From: an uncultured Pirellulaceae bacterium
GTDB lineage: Bacteria; Planctomycetota; Planctomycetia; Pirellulales; Pirellulaceae
Reading direction: 5' to 3'
Assembly (NCBI GenBank): GCA_947258905.1
Contig: CAMYKF010000185.1
Location: 1 to 22,767, forward strand
DNA length: 22,767 nucleotides
Shown: positions 8,634-17,171 of the stretch, piece after piece
Layout of the letters: every line of letters begins with the position of its first letter
Numbering within the stretch: the first letter of the stretch is position 1
Translations under genes and position numbers: made by a program
The notes under the pieces: model-generated
Database searches by the model: none
The model's input: only the letters and a program-made list of their open reading frames with translations
Told to the model about the DNA's origin: nothing

Positions 8634-9328
8634 GCCGCTCTCATCGACTTCAGGGCAAGAAACATCAATTCCGCTCGGGTCCAGTCTTCGGGTGTGTCGA
8701 TATCCTGCACGCGATGAGCAGGCAGTACGACCGGTGCCGATTGAGCAGTGAAAAATCCGTCATGTCGTCGAAACGCATCCGCCCTGCCCCAATAAAATTG
8801 ACCTGCATCGTGATAAGCGGTCTCAAGGTCCTGAGACCGGGTCAACTGGTGCTCGGGCCACAGCATTTCGACGCGATTGTCCTGAATCCTCAGCCCGCGC
8901 CACACTGGAAAATCAAACGTGGTTACCGAGAAAGCGAAATCCAGTTGCGGGTCCGACTGCAAAGCCTGATATCCTGCCAGCAAATCAGAAACCTCCAAAA
9001 ACGGCGCAGTGGCATAAACACAACACACCTGGGTTACCTGATGGTGGTTGTGGTCCAGCCATTGCACCGCATGTCGAATTACCGGCATCGTCGGTGTGTG
9101 GTCGTCGGATAGTTCTGGCGGCCGCCGAAACGGAACCCAGGCCCCGTAATCCTTTGCTACTTTGGTAATCTCCTCGCAATCCGTTGACACGACGACGCGG
9201 TCAAACAGTCCACATCCTTGCGCGGCCTGAATCGACCACGCAATCATCGGCCGTCCGCAAAACGGACGGATGTTTTTGCGCGGGATGCGACGACTGCCGC
9301 CCCGTGCAGGAATAATGGCAACCTTCAT
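8630..9328 (-). CDS. pseF: Pseudaminic acid cytidylyltransferase
   Basis: The 232-residue protein is a CMP-nonulosonate synthetase that activates pseudaminic acid with CTP for transfer to surface glycans. The nucleotide-binding motif IIPARGGSRRIPRKN is at residues 5-19. The family continues with GRPMIAWSI, VVVSTDCEEI, RPPELSDDHTP and VCCVYATAPFLEVSDL. The C-terminus has AYHDAGQFYW and QDIDTPEDW, both typical of PseF. The start at 9328 is supported by GGAG at 9334-9337, five bases upstream. It is the first gene of a compact pseF-pseG-pseI unit whose promoter should lie in the 164 bases before it. The genes for the earlier steps (pseB, pseC, pseH) and a transferase are not in the window. Confidence 0.92.
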   Translation of the reverse strand: MKVAIIPARGGSRRIPRKNIRPFCGRPMIAWSIQAAQGCGLFDRVVVSTDCEEITKVAKDYGAWVPFRRPPELSDDHTPTMPVIRHAVQWLDHNHHQVTQVCCVYATAPFLEVSDLLAGYQALQSDPQLDFAFSVTTFDFPVWRGLRIQDNRVEMLWPEHQLTRSQDLETAYHDAGQFYWGRADAFRRHDGFFTAQSAPVVLPAHRVQDIDTPEDWTRAELMFLALKSMRAA

Positions 9329-9370
9329 AGGATCTCCAAAGTCACCGATCGTGACGCAATTGCGAAAGGC

Positions 9371-9455
9371 AACTTTAACGTCAACCTAAACCACAACGTT
9401 AACTTTCCCGGAAGACTGCCGGGTTGAGGGTTGAGGTTATAGTCAAAGTTAAAGT
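9371..9455. repeat. Low-complexity AACTTTAAC/GTTAAAGT repeats in the presumed pse promoter region
   Basis: AACTTTAACGTCAACC (9371-9386), CAACGTTAACTTT (about 9394-9406) and GTCAAAGTTAAAGT (9442-9455) form an overlapping set of direct and inverted half-sites. GGGTTGAGGGTTGAGG is a direct repeat at 9421-9436, and CCCGG/CCGGG form a short stem at 9407-9423. They fill most of the gap between the BNR gene and pseF. They could be regulatory sites or a simple-sequence repeat like those at 62-95 and 17333-17406. Confidence 0.45.
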
Positions 9456-9492
9456 ACAAAACGGCGGTGATGCTATCGTTATAAATCGCGAC

Positions 9493-10482
9493 TTAATTCC
9501 GCCAAACACCAATCCGGCCATCCGGCCCGACTGCTATGCCCAGTTTGCCATCGGGCGAGAAGTCAACGGCGTAGAAAACCTCGTCATCCAGTGCCTGCCA
9601 GGTATTTCCGAAATCCCGGGAAATATCCGAGCCGGCGCGACTGACAGCGATCAGTTGCGGACCGCTATCGCTTTGTCGAACCGCCACACAGGAACGATAG
9701 CCGCGGGGTGCGGTATTTGGCATTCGCCAGGATTTGCCGCCGTCATCGGAGATGCAGGCATTGGCCGATCCGTCTTGCGGCTGGTCGTACGTCCCGCCCA
9801 CCGCTACGCCGTGCTGGTCATCCACAAACACGATGGAAAAGATGCCGCTGGCCGGCGCTGAGCGAACCGGAGTCTGCACGACCTGCCAGTTTTCGCCGCG
9901 GTCACGCGAGGCCATCATCCGCGCGGCAACCCACTCGCCGCTATACACTTCGGCGTTACCCAAACCGATGAAGACCGCATCACCGGCCAGACACAGGCAG
10001 GTGCCGCTGGCTGCAAAGCCACCTTCACCGGCAATCGTCGCCGGTTGTTGGTCGCGGGGAATCTCCTGCCACGTGCGACCGCCGTCGCCGGTGCGAATGA
10101 TTAACAGTCGGCCATCGACCGGATCGCTGAACGCAATTCCGTTTTGGTCGTCCCAAAATGACATGGCATCAAAGAAAGCCGCGGGCCGCTCGTCCTCGTG
10201 CACCAGACGCCAGTCGCGTCCGCCGTTTTCGGTTTGATAAAATCGCGCTGGCGATCCGACCGCCATGATGACGGCGTTATCCACATCGAAGGCATGAACA
10301 TCACGGAAGTCCAGTGACGCGCTGTACTCGGGTCCGACACTGGTCCAGGTCCGGGCACCGTCGGTGGAGCGCAACACGGTCCCTTTTGATCCGCTCGCCC
10401 AAACCACTTCGTGGTCCACGATAAACAGTCCGCGCAAGCTGGCGGCTGACGAGTGGGTTGTGATCGTAAAGGGAGTATCCAT
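9493..10482 (-). CDS. BNR/Asp-box beta-propeller protein (Ycf48-like)
   Basis: The 329-residue protein contains six Asp-box motifs of the form S-x-D-x-G-x-x-W: STDGARTW (39-46), TENGGRDW (84-91), TGDGGRTW (131-138), SRDRGENW (192-199), SDDGGKSW (about 250) and SRDFGNTW (about 290). This spacing of roughly 45-60 residues suggests a six- or seven-bladed propeller related to the Ycf48/photosynthesis-assembly fold. In non-photosynthetic bacteria these proteins have no settled function, and catalytic sialidase residues cannot be claimed from Asp boxes alone. There is no signal peptide, so it may be cytoplasmic. ATG 10482 lies four bases after the stop of the lipoprotein gene; a GTG at 10506 would overlap that gene and is less likely. 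The short spacing implies co-transcription with the lipoprotein. Confidence 0.88.
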   Translation of the reverse strand: MDTPFTITTHSSAASLRGLFIVDHEVVWASGSKGTVLRSTDGARTWTSVGPEYSASLDFRDVHAFDVDNAVIMAVGSPARFYQTENGGRDWRLVHEDERPAAFFDAMSFWDDQNGIAFSDPVDGRLLIIRTGDGGRTWQEIPRDQQPATIAGEGGFAASGTCLCLAGDAVFIGLGNAEVYSGEWVAARMMASRDRGENWQVVQTPVRSAPASGIFSIVFVDDQHGVAVGGTYDQPQDGSANACISDDGGKSWRMPNTAPRGYRSCVAVRQSDSGPQLIAVSRAGSDISRDFGNTWQALDDEVFYAVDFSPDGKLGIAVGPDGRIGVWRN

Positions 10483-10486
10483 GGTA

Positions 10487-10951
10487 CTATTTGGGCAGCG
10501 CGTCACGAACCGAGTTGTTCATCGTTGCAAGCTGATCCAGCCGCTGCTGCAATCCGCTATCTCCCGCGGCATTTTCATGCTGGCGAATGTCTTCAAGCAG
10601 CGAATCCATGGCACCGGTGGCTTCCCGCAGCCGGGCCATCTGCTCGTCATTCAATTCGTCCATCCAGTCGAGCACTTCAAAAAACTGGTTACGCACATCT
10701 GATACGCGGGTCGGTGGCGAGAGAATCTTTTTTGCATTGACCTCGTCCATCAGCCCGACCATCAGCCGCGTCATCTCCATCACGGTTCCCTGATGAGCGG
10801 ACATGTCATTTGGAGCGGCAGTCGAGGAAGCAGCACCAGCGGCAGCACCGGATGCGGGTGGAGAAGTGCCCGAATCCTGTTGCGAGTTTGAATCACACCC
10901 GGCACCCAGTCCCGTCACCAAAGCCAACATGATCAATGCCCGTAGCCTCAT
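10487..10951 (-). CDS. Small putative lipoprotein of unknown function
   Basis: Reading from ATG 10951 gives 154 residues starting with a short signal sequence (MRLRALIMLALVTGLGAGC). Cys19 after Gly-Ala-Gly is a likely lipidation site, although the -3 position is Gly rather than the usual Leu. A low-complexity Ser/Gly/Ala linker follows to about residue 48. The remaining helical part (about 50-154) is rich in Met, Glu and Gln and probably forms a helical bundle or coiled coil. GAGGA lies just upstream of this start. The frame is open to 11062, but those residues would hide the signal peptide. I know no family for it. It is probably transcribed with the BNR gene four bases downstream. Confidence 0.75.
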   Translation of the reverse strand: MRLRALIMLALVTGLGAGCDSNSQQDSGTSPPASGAAAGAASSTAAPNDMSAHQGTVMEMTRLMVGLMDEVNAKKILSPPTRVSDVRNQFFEVLDWMDELNDEQMARLREATGAMDSLLEDIRQHENAAGDSGLQQRLDQLATMNNSVRDALPK

Positions 10952-11116
10952 CGATTCCTCTCGATTGCAAAAATACAAAATGGTTCCGGAACGGTTTCGA
11001 TAGAGAAGAGTATCTTGACTGCTCCGGTACCCATCCGCAATCAGTCCGCCTGGCGAACTCACCCGTTTTTCATAGGGGGACTGGAGGGATTCATTGAAAG
11101 GCCTTGAGCAACCAAT

Positions 11117-11428
11117 TCAGGAAGTGGCCAGCTTGCGACCCATACGTCCTGCAGCACCAAGGATAGCTGCAACCACAAACTGCGCGAGCGCAAAGATAAC
11201 CGTGAATCCAATCAGCAACAGCGGCCACGGAGAAACGGCCTGGCCAGCGGTCAGGGTCTGATACAGCACGGTCATGCTGGAGATATTGGCCGACCACACA
11301 AACGTAGTGAAAACCAGTTGGCGAATCGTGGCGTGACGACGCACAGCTGACAGCGACAGGCCGGCGGCGGCCAGGGCGAACAAGCCGGGAAGCACAAAGC
11401 AAAGCAGGATATTGAGTGCGACGATCAT
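11117..11428 (-). CDS. Small three-helix membrane protein
   Basis: The 103-residue product is strongly hydrophobic, with three likely membrane helices at about 2-26, 38-60 and 67-92, and a basic C-terminus (GRMGRKLATS). No family is recognised. A second frame of almost equal length (11091-11402) overlaps it, but it encodes Arg-, Cys- and Trp-rich sequence without a coherent pattern and is rejected. The ATG at 11428 has only a weak purine stretch (AGAGAAA) before it. Confidence 0.6.
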   Translation of the reverse strand: MIVALNILLCFVLPGLFALAAAGLSLSAVRRHATIRQLVFTTFVWSANISSMTVLYQTLTAGQAVSPWPLLLIGFTVIFALAQFVVAAILGAAGRMGRKLATS

Positions 11429-11644
11429 GGTTTTTCTCTGGTTGCCGGGGAGGTGAAGGCCGGTGGGAGTTGGCCTTCCTGTTGTCAGTACAAATCAGTC
11501 GGATTCGTGTGACATCGCTGCGACCAAACTTCCCGATTCCCAGCGTTAAAGAGATGTCGGTGTTACAGAATTTCTGTCAGTAGGCCGGCCGTCGGGCGAG
11601 AAACCGGGGAAAACCGATGTTTTGGCCAGAAGCCGGCCCCACGT
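11429..11644. other. Spacer upstream of the small membrane gene and beyond the hrpA stop
   Basis: No gene is seen. AAGGCC and GGCCTT form a perfect 6-base stem at 11456-11477. GGCCGGC (about 11583) and GCCGGCC (about 11633) are inverted with about 45 bases between. The promoter of the small membrane gene should be here, but no clear boxes are visible. Confidence 0.4.
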
Positions 11645-14600
11645 TCAAACCTGCCCCACCCTGCTCCACTGCTTCTCCAGCCGTTTGGCCGACACCGTTT
11701 CACTTGTCCCCAGCTGCTGGGCGAACAGCGACACGCGATACTCCTCGATCATCCAACCGAAATACTCCAGCTCGGGATCGATGGTCCCTTGCTGTAACAG
11801 CTCCGAAGTCCGGGTTTCAAAGCGATCGCAGAATTCGGACAACTCATGCGTGGATTGCCGGTCCTTGTCCAGCGCGCCGCTTTGCAGCCGGTCCAGTCGC
11901 GTGACCACAGCCTCCAGATAGCGCGGATAGTGTTCCAGCCACCGCCACGGCACCGTCGTCAGGAACTGGCTTGAAAACAATTGATCAAACTGGCGGCGCA
12001 CATCGTCGTGGGCGTAACTAAAACGGTCGGGCAACGATTCCAGCTGCACGTCGCAGGCATGGTAGTTGTCGAGGAACCGTTTCAGCCATGGTGCCAGTTT
12101 CTGTGCGGCGACTCCAATTCGTTCCACGGCGTTTTGCTGCCGTTGCTCAAATTCCTCGCGTGTTTTGACCAGCGGTTTTGACTCGACAAAGGCCAGCAGG
12201 GAAACCAGCTGCGACAGCGCCGGTTTCAAATCACCGGACATTCCCGGCAACCGTGAAGCAATAACCGACAGGCGATCCAGTTCAGGCAGCCAGTTTACCT
12301 GCGACTTGATCACCTTGCGGTTGGCGATGCGATACAGCGTGGCCAGCCCTTGCCGCGTTTGGCGACGCGACAGTTCGCGGTTGTCGAACAATCGGAGGTT
12401 CACGGCATCGCCGGTATCGACCAGGGTCGGAAACAGCGGCACGTCCGCCACACCGCGACGTACCACGACCTGTTCGGGCAATTCGTCCCAGGTCCAGTTA
12501 ACCAGCCCGTCCTCATGCCACCCGTGGTCAACGACTGTGTCAACCGCCGTATGATGAGCCGTCCCGGGTAAGTGCGACTTCAACTCGGACAACGAACGGG
12601 CCTGCGCGATCACTTCGCCCTTTTCGTCACACACCTGGACATTGAGTTTCAACGCATCATCCAATTTGTCGCGTCTGAACATGTCGGGCGTCACCGGTTG
12701 TTCGGCGTGGCGGCTGAGCCGGTCAGCGACGACTTGCCAGAACGAGCCGACACCGAACTCAATTTCGCGGGCCACGGAGGCGGCGGTATCGGGCGCGGGC
12801 ACCAGGTTGCGACGTACGCCCTTGGGCAGGCTGCGAATCAGGGCCATGATCCGGGCTTCCAGCAATCCGGGCACGGACCAGCCAAGGTGGTTGTCGTGGA
12901 TTTGCGAAACGCCTTCCAGCGGCACGCGAATGTTGACGCCGTCGTCGTCGGCGCCCGGCGTGAATTTGTATTCGACCGGAAGCTGCAGATCGCCGACCGC
13001 CAGCTGGTTGGGAAAGTCGTCGGCTGAGACGGCGTCGATGTCGTCGGGCATCAAATCATCGATCGTAATGCGCAGTCGCTGGTCCAGCGCCGGATCGCGT
13101 TTCAAGGCTCCGGCGAGTTCGCCGCCATCAAACACTTCGGCTGGCAGTCGATCGTCGTAGAAATGCAGGACTCGCCAGGGATCGACGATCCATTCGCGTT
13201 GGCGGGTTTTGGCGGCCAGCGACTGGATCTCTTCCAGAGTTTGGCGGTTGTGAATCAGGAACGGCGGGTCCTTTTTCATCTGGTTGCCTGCCAGTCCTTC
13301 CTCGATTAACAGCTGCCGCGACAAGTCCGGATCGATGTTGCCGTAGCGTACCGGTCGGCGGGCCACGATCGGCAATCCAAACAACGTGACCTTTTCGTAA
13401 GCCATTGCCGATTGCCGTTTCTTGCTCCAGTGCGGTTCGGAATAGCTGCGTTTGACCAGGTGCCCGGCCAGCGGTTCGATCCACGCCGGATCCATTCGCG
13501 CGATGGTGCGTCCGAATCGGCGCGTCGTCTCGACGACTTCAGATACCAACATCCATTTGGGCAGCGACGGTGACTTTGATGTAGCCTTTGCTGCAGCCAA
13601 AGTCGGGAGACTTTGGCCGGGCTGTTCAAATCTCTCACGAGATTTGCTACCGGACCGGGCTCTGGTCGCCTTGACCATTCCCGAGCCCGGCCACAAAAAG
13701 AACTTGATGCCGCCCGCTCCGGTGTATTCGTGACGATCCGTTTGCATGGCCACGCCCGACAACAGTCCGGTCAACAACGATTGGTGGATGGCCGCATAGT
13801 TGTCAGGATCGCTGCGAATCTGCAGTCGGCCGTCGCGACACATGGACTTCAATTGCCGATGCACGTCGAGCCATTGCTGAACCAGCATGAATGACAGGAA
13901 GTTTTGCGCGCAGGCCTTGCGGAACTTGCTGCGTGACAGATCCTCACGCCGCTGGTGCAGCCAGTCCCACAGGTTCAGGTACGCAAGGAAGTCCGAATCC
14001 TCGTGTTGAAACTGACCGTGTGCCGCATCGGCTGCGGCCTGATGCTCCGCCGGGCGGACACGCGGGTCCTGGACTTCCAGTGCGGCGGCGATCACCAGTA
14101 CTTCTTCCAGGCAACCGTTATCGTGGGCCGCGTACAGCATACGACCGATCCGCGGATCGACGGGCAGCCGACTGAGCTTTTTGCCCAGCGGCGTCAGTTC
14201 GCGGGCATGGTCGACCGCGCCGATTTCATACAGCGTGCGGTATCCGTCGCGAATCGCTTCGGATGTGGGAGCTTCGATAAACGGAAAGTCCTCAACCGGG
14301 CCCAGCCGCAGTGCCTTGGTCTGCAGGATTACCGAAGCCAGATTGGTGCGGCGGATTTCCGGGGTCGTGAATCGGGCGCGGCCGCTGTAGTCGTCCGCGG
14401 CATAAAGTCGTACACAGACGCCCGGACCAACGCGACCGCAGCGTCCGGCGCGTTGATCCGCCGATGCCTGCGAGACCGCTTCGATGGGCAGACGCTGTAC
14501 CTTGCTGCGTGGAGCATAGCGGCTGATCCGTGCCAGACCCTGATCGACCACATAGCGAATACGGGGCACCGTGATCGAGGATTCGGCGACGTTGGTGGCC

Positions 14601-15715
14601 AGTACGATGCGTCGTGCGGAACCGGGTTTGAAAATCGCGTTCTGCTGATCGGTCGACAGTCGCGCGTACAACGGCAGGATATCGGTCTTGAGCGCCCCGT
14701 CACCCGGCAATGAACGGGAGCGCAGTTTTTTGGCGAGCGAACGGATGGACTGCTCGGTGGGCAAGAAGACCAGCATGTCGCCCCGGTCACGCCCTGCCAG
14801 ATCGCAAATGGCGGAAACCGTGGCCGACTCCAGATCCTCGTCGACTTCATTGCCCTCGTTGTCCACGCCCACCGGACGATACTCCAGATCAACGGGATAC
14901 GTGCGGCCCTCGACATGAATGACCGGTACCGGAATTTCAGGATCGGTGGTGAAGTGCTCGGCAAACCGTGCCGTGTCAATCGTCGCTGAGGTAATAATGA
15001 GCCTCAGTTCAGGGCGTCGCGGAAGCAGGCGTTTGATGTAACCGAGCAGGAAATCGATATTCAGCGACCGTTCGTGTGCCTCGTCAATGATGATCACTTC
15101 ATAGTTATTCAGGAAACGATCGGATGCGGTCTCGGCCAACAGGATGCCGTCGGTCATCACCTTGACCAGGGTTTGGGGGCTGGTCTGATCTCCGAAACGG
15201 ATCTTGTAGCCGACCGTTGCGCCAAGCCGTGAGTTAACGTTTTCGGCGACCCGCGCCGCCACGCCTCGAGCAGCGATTCGGCGTGGCTGGGTATGTCCGA
15301 TGTACCCGACAATCCCCAGCCCCAGTTGCAAACAGATCAAAGGCAGTTGCGTGGATTTTCCCGATCCTGTTTCGCCGCTGATCACAACGACTTGATGATC
15401 GCGAATGGTGGCGGCGATTTCATCAGCGCGTTGGGCCACTGGCAATTCGCTGTCCAGCTGGACTTGCGGCAGCGCCGCCTGGCGAGCGGATCGCAGCGCG
15501 ATCGATTCCTGCAGCCGCGATTCCCACTGCTCCAGGGCGGAGGTAATGTCCCTGCCGGCTTGCAGATCCCGGTCCAGTTGCTGCCGCTGACGGCGCAGCC
15601 GAAACTGGTCCCGCAACATGGCCGCGGATAATTGCTGTTCCAGACTTTGGTCGGAAAGATTCAACAGTGACGGGAATATTCTGAAGTTGTCGGGCACTGA
15701 TTTGGCAGGGTGCAT
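11645..15715 (-). CDS. hrpA: ATP-dependent RNA helicase HrpA (DEAH box)
   Basis: The product of about 1356 residues matches HrpA along its whole length. The N-terminal MLRDQFRLRRQRQQ segment is followed by the ATPase core with Walker A GETGSGKST (114-122), GHTQPRRIAARGVA, DEAH at 211-214 and the motif III segment ITSATID. The second RecA domain has VLATNVAESSITVP and QRAGRCGRVGPG. HA2 and OB-like regions and a long C-terminal HrpA-specific domain (DUF3418) follow. HrpA unwinds RNA and is linked to rescue of stalled ribosomes and mRNA processing in E. coli. Between WPGSGMVKA and LPKWMLVSEVVETTRR there are about 34 extra residues compared with E. coli; their DNA is palindromic (13595-13690). 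Met at 15715 is chosen because the ATG at 15742 lies next to an intergenic repeat. Neither has a strong ribosome site, so the start is uncertain. Confidence 0.95.
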   Translation of the reverse strand: MHPAKSVPDNFRIFPSLLNLSDQSLEQQLSAAMLRDQFRLRRQRQQLDRDLQAGRDITSALEQWESRLQESIALRSARQAALPQVQLDSELPVAQRADEIAATIRDHQVVVISGETGSGKSTQLPLICLQLGLGIVGYIGHTQPRRIAARGVAARVAENVNSRLGATVGYKIRFGDQTSPQTLVKVMTDGILLAETASDRFLNNYEVIIIDEAHERSLNIDFLLGYIKRLLPRRPELRLIITSATIDTARFAEHFTTDPEIPVPVIHVEGRTYPVDLEYRPVGVDNEGNEVDEDLESATVSAICDLAGRDRGDMLVFLPTEQSIRSLAKKLRSRSLPGDGALKTDILPLYARLSTDQQNAIFKPGSARRIVLATNVAESSITVPRIRYVVDQGLARISRYAPRSKVQRLPIEAVSQASADQRAGRCGRVGPGVCVRLYAADDYSGRARFTTPEIRRTNLASVILQTKALRLGPVEDFPFIEAPTSEAIRDGYRTLYEIGAVDHARELTPLGKKLSRLPVDPRIGRMLYAAHDNGCLEEVLVIAAALEVQDPRVRPAEHQAAADAAHGQFQHEDSDFLAYLNLWDWLHQRREDLSRSKFRKACAQNFLSFMLVQQWLDVHRQLKSMCRDGRLQIRSDPDNYAAIHQSLLTGLLSGVAMQTDRHEYTGAGGIKFFLWPGSGMVKATRARSGSKSRERFEQPGQSLPTLAAAKATSKSPSLPKWMLVSEVVETTRRFGRTIARMDPAWIEPLAGHLVKRSYSEPHWSKKRQSAMAYEKVTLFGLPIVARRPVRYGNIDPDLSRQLLIEEGLAGNQMKKDPPFLIHNRQTLEEIQSLAAKTRQREWIVDPWRVLHFYDDRLPAEVFDGGELAGALKRDPALDQRLRITIDDLMPDDIDAVSADDFPNQLAVGDLQLPVEYKFTPGADDDGVNIRVPLEGVSQIHDNHLGWSVPGLLEARIMALIRSLPKGVRRNLVPAPDTAASVAREIEFGVGSFWQVVADRLSRHAEQPVTPDMFRRDKLDDALKLNVQVCDEKGEVIAQARSLSELKSHLPGTAHHTAVDTVVDHGWHEDGLVNWTWDELPEQVVVRRGVADVPLFPTLVDTGDAVNLRLFDNRELSRRQTRQGLATLYRIANRKVIKSQVNWLPELDRLSVIASRLPGMSGDLKPALSQLVSLLAFVESKPLVKTREEFEQRQQNAVERIGVAAQKLAPWLKRFLDNYHACDVQLESLPDRFSYAHDDVRRQFDQLFSSQFLTTVPWRWLEHYPRYLEAVVTRLDRLQSGALDKDRQSTHELSEFCDRFETRTSELLQQGTIDPELEYFGWMIEEYRVSLFAQQLGTSETVSAKRLEKQWSRVGQV
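13595..13690. repeat. Palindromic repeat cluster inside hrpA, family A (copy 2)
   Basis: Three perfect 8-base stems lie in 96 bases: CCAAAGTC/GACTTTGG (13597-13616, loop GGGA), CAAATCTC/GAGATTTG (13627-13646, loop TCAC) and CCGGGCTC/GAGCCCGG (13655-13690, loop of 20). The first shares 20 of 22 bases with 5413-5434. On the coding strand it reads through in frame as a polar linker, SGSKSRERFEQPGQSLPTLA and neighbours. Confidence 0.8.
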
Positions 15716-15745
15716 GCGTGAAGCGGACCTGCAGCCGATCAATCA

Positions 15746-15789
15746 CAGGCAAGATGCCTGCGCCACGTGGGGCGGGCTTCCAGCCTGCC
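15746..15789. repeat. Double-hairpin intergenic repeat, family B
   Basis: CAGGCA-AGA-TGCCTG (15746-15760) is followed by GGCGGGC-TTCCA-GCCTGCC (15771-15789, one G:T pair). The second hairpin resembles 6423-6441 in stem, loop and the preceding GTGG. It lies 31 bases before the hrpA start chosen here and 37 bases after the stop of the upstream gene, so it occupies the presumed hrpA 5' region. Confidence 0.65.
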
Positions 15790-15826
15790 ATGGCGACAAT
15801 GACTGGCACGACGCACCGGGTAATGC

Positions 15827-17137
15827 CTATTGGTCAAACTGGCTCTGGTACTGCCGCGTGATTTCGCTTTCCGGATGGTACTTGCGCAGCAAACGGTAGA
15901 TGTGCAGCAAGGCGTCCATGTCGTCGACATTCGACGCATAGCCCATGACGTAGTCCATCAGGTTGGCATCATTGTCCATTTTGGCGAAATACGGATCGAG
16001 TCGCGATTTCTGGTCAGCCGGCAGGGCCACGGCAAAACTGGCCAGACAACCCCACGAGCGGCCATTGTCGATGACGCCTTTTTCTGCGAACTCGGCCGAG
16101 GCTTCCAGATCGTCCAGGGCGAACCAGGCGTCGGCGACAATTTCACAGGTGTCGGCATCCCAGCCAAATTTTTCGGCGTAGTTCTCGATGCTGTAGATTC
16201 CCTCCTCGTACTCGCCCATTGAGATTAGCGCCTTGCCACGTTGATAGGAAACAATCGGACAGCTCTTGATCGACTCCAGTTCGTCAACCTGTTCCAGTGC
16301 TTCGCCCTGACGGTCTTCCGTTTGCAGCAATCCGGCGATACGCAGCGATATCAGGTAGGCCTGCAGGTCGACCGGCAGTTCGTTTTCCAACGCGTCTTCC
16401 AGTCGAGTCTGCCATTCCTCGAATCCATCATCGTCATTCATGCCGCGTACAAAGCGTGCAAAGTCGGGCCACCAGTCCTGGCCCTTGTCGCTGCGTCGCG
16501 ATGCGAAGGCAAACAATGTCGAGGCCAGCAACTCATATTCCCGGTTCGCCACGTCGGCAACCTTCCAGCCATCGGCGGTTTTGACCAGCCACCATCGCAG
16601 GTAGGTGTAGTACTCGTTGTTGTCGTCCCAGTGCCGCACGGACAGCAGCGCGGTATCGTCGCCGGTGAACTCGATTTCCGATATGTCGTGCTGATCCCAG
16701 GACTGGGTCATCAGCCAGGTGAACGTGACCGGATCCAGTCCGGTTTCTTTGGTCGCCAGTTCGATGGCTTCATCGGCATCGAGCTGGCCCTTGTCGACCG
16801 CCGATTCGATCAGATGTTGTCGTGAAAAGGTGGCCTCGAAGGCCGATTGCTGACCCGAACCAAAGGCATCTGCCAGGTCAACGAAGAACGCGGCGATTTC
16901 GCGATGCCGCTCGTCGTCGCTCTGGTCCCATTGCTGCCGGCTGATATCCCGTGGCAGGTTGCTTTGATAGACGACTGGCGACTTGTAGATGGAATCGCCT
17001 TCGGTCTTGTCGATATACATCTGCCCCTGGCACGGTGCAGCGGCCCATGCGGCAAGGATAATCAGTCCGGTGATCAGGACGGCAGGTTTACGGAGCATGG
17101 CGTGATTGGCAAATGGTTGTTTGATGATTGAACTCAT
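15827..17137 (-). CDS. Exported protein of unknown function with TPR-like helices
   Basis: The 436-residue product has a hydrophobic export signal (residues about 19-35, followed by APCQGQ). Starting at Met14 (17098) would give a shorter and more typical signal peptide, and neither start has a clear ribosome site. The middle part is acidic and rich in Trp, Tyr and Asp (for example WDDNNEYYTYLRWWLVKTADGW, about 155-180) and may form a beta-rich domain. From about 255 to 370 the sequence has paired helices with the spacing of TPR repeats (ALEQVDELESI, GEYEEGIYSIENYAEKFG, LDDLEASAEFAEKGV). I cannot assign a family. It precedes hrpA by 112 bases on the same strand, with a hairpin repeat between them. 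Confidence 0.78.
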   Translation of the reverse strand: MSSIIKQPFANHAMLRKPAVLITGLIILAAWAAAPCQGQMYIDKTEGDSIYKSPVVYQSNLPRDISRQQWDQSDDERHREIAAFFVDLADAFGSGQQSAFEATFSRQHLIESAVDKGQLDADEAIELATKETGLDPVTFTWLMTQSWDQHDISEIEFTGDDTALLSVRHWDDNNEYYTYLRWWLVKTADGWKVADVANREYELLASTLFAFASRRSDKGQDWWPDFARFVRGMNDDDGFEEWQTRLEDALENELPVDLQAYLISLRIAGLLQTEDRQGEALEQVDELESIKSCPIVSYQRGKALISMGEYEEGIYSIENYAEKFGWDADTCEIVADAWFALDDLEASAEFAEKGVIDNGRSWGCLASFAVALPADQKSRLDPYFAKMDNDANLMDYVMGYASNVDDMDALLHIYRLLRKYHPESEITRQYQSQFDQ

Positions 17138-17171
17138 TCATTGTAGGCAACCGCGGGCCAAAATCGAATCG

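Noticed and set aside
11091..11402. Alternative minus-strand frame overlapping the small membrane protein
   Set aside because: It is similar in length but rich in Arg, Cys and Trp with no coherent helices, whereas the other frame gives three clean membrane segments.
13595..13690. Insertion sequence or intein in hrpA
   Set aside because: The segment is only about 100 bases, has no transposase or splicing motifs and keeps the frame; a short palindromic element fits better.
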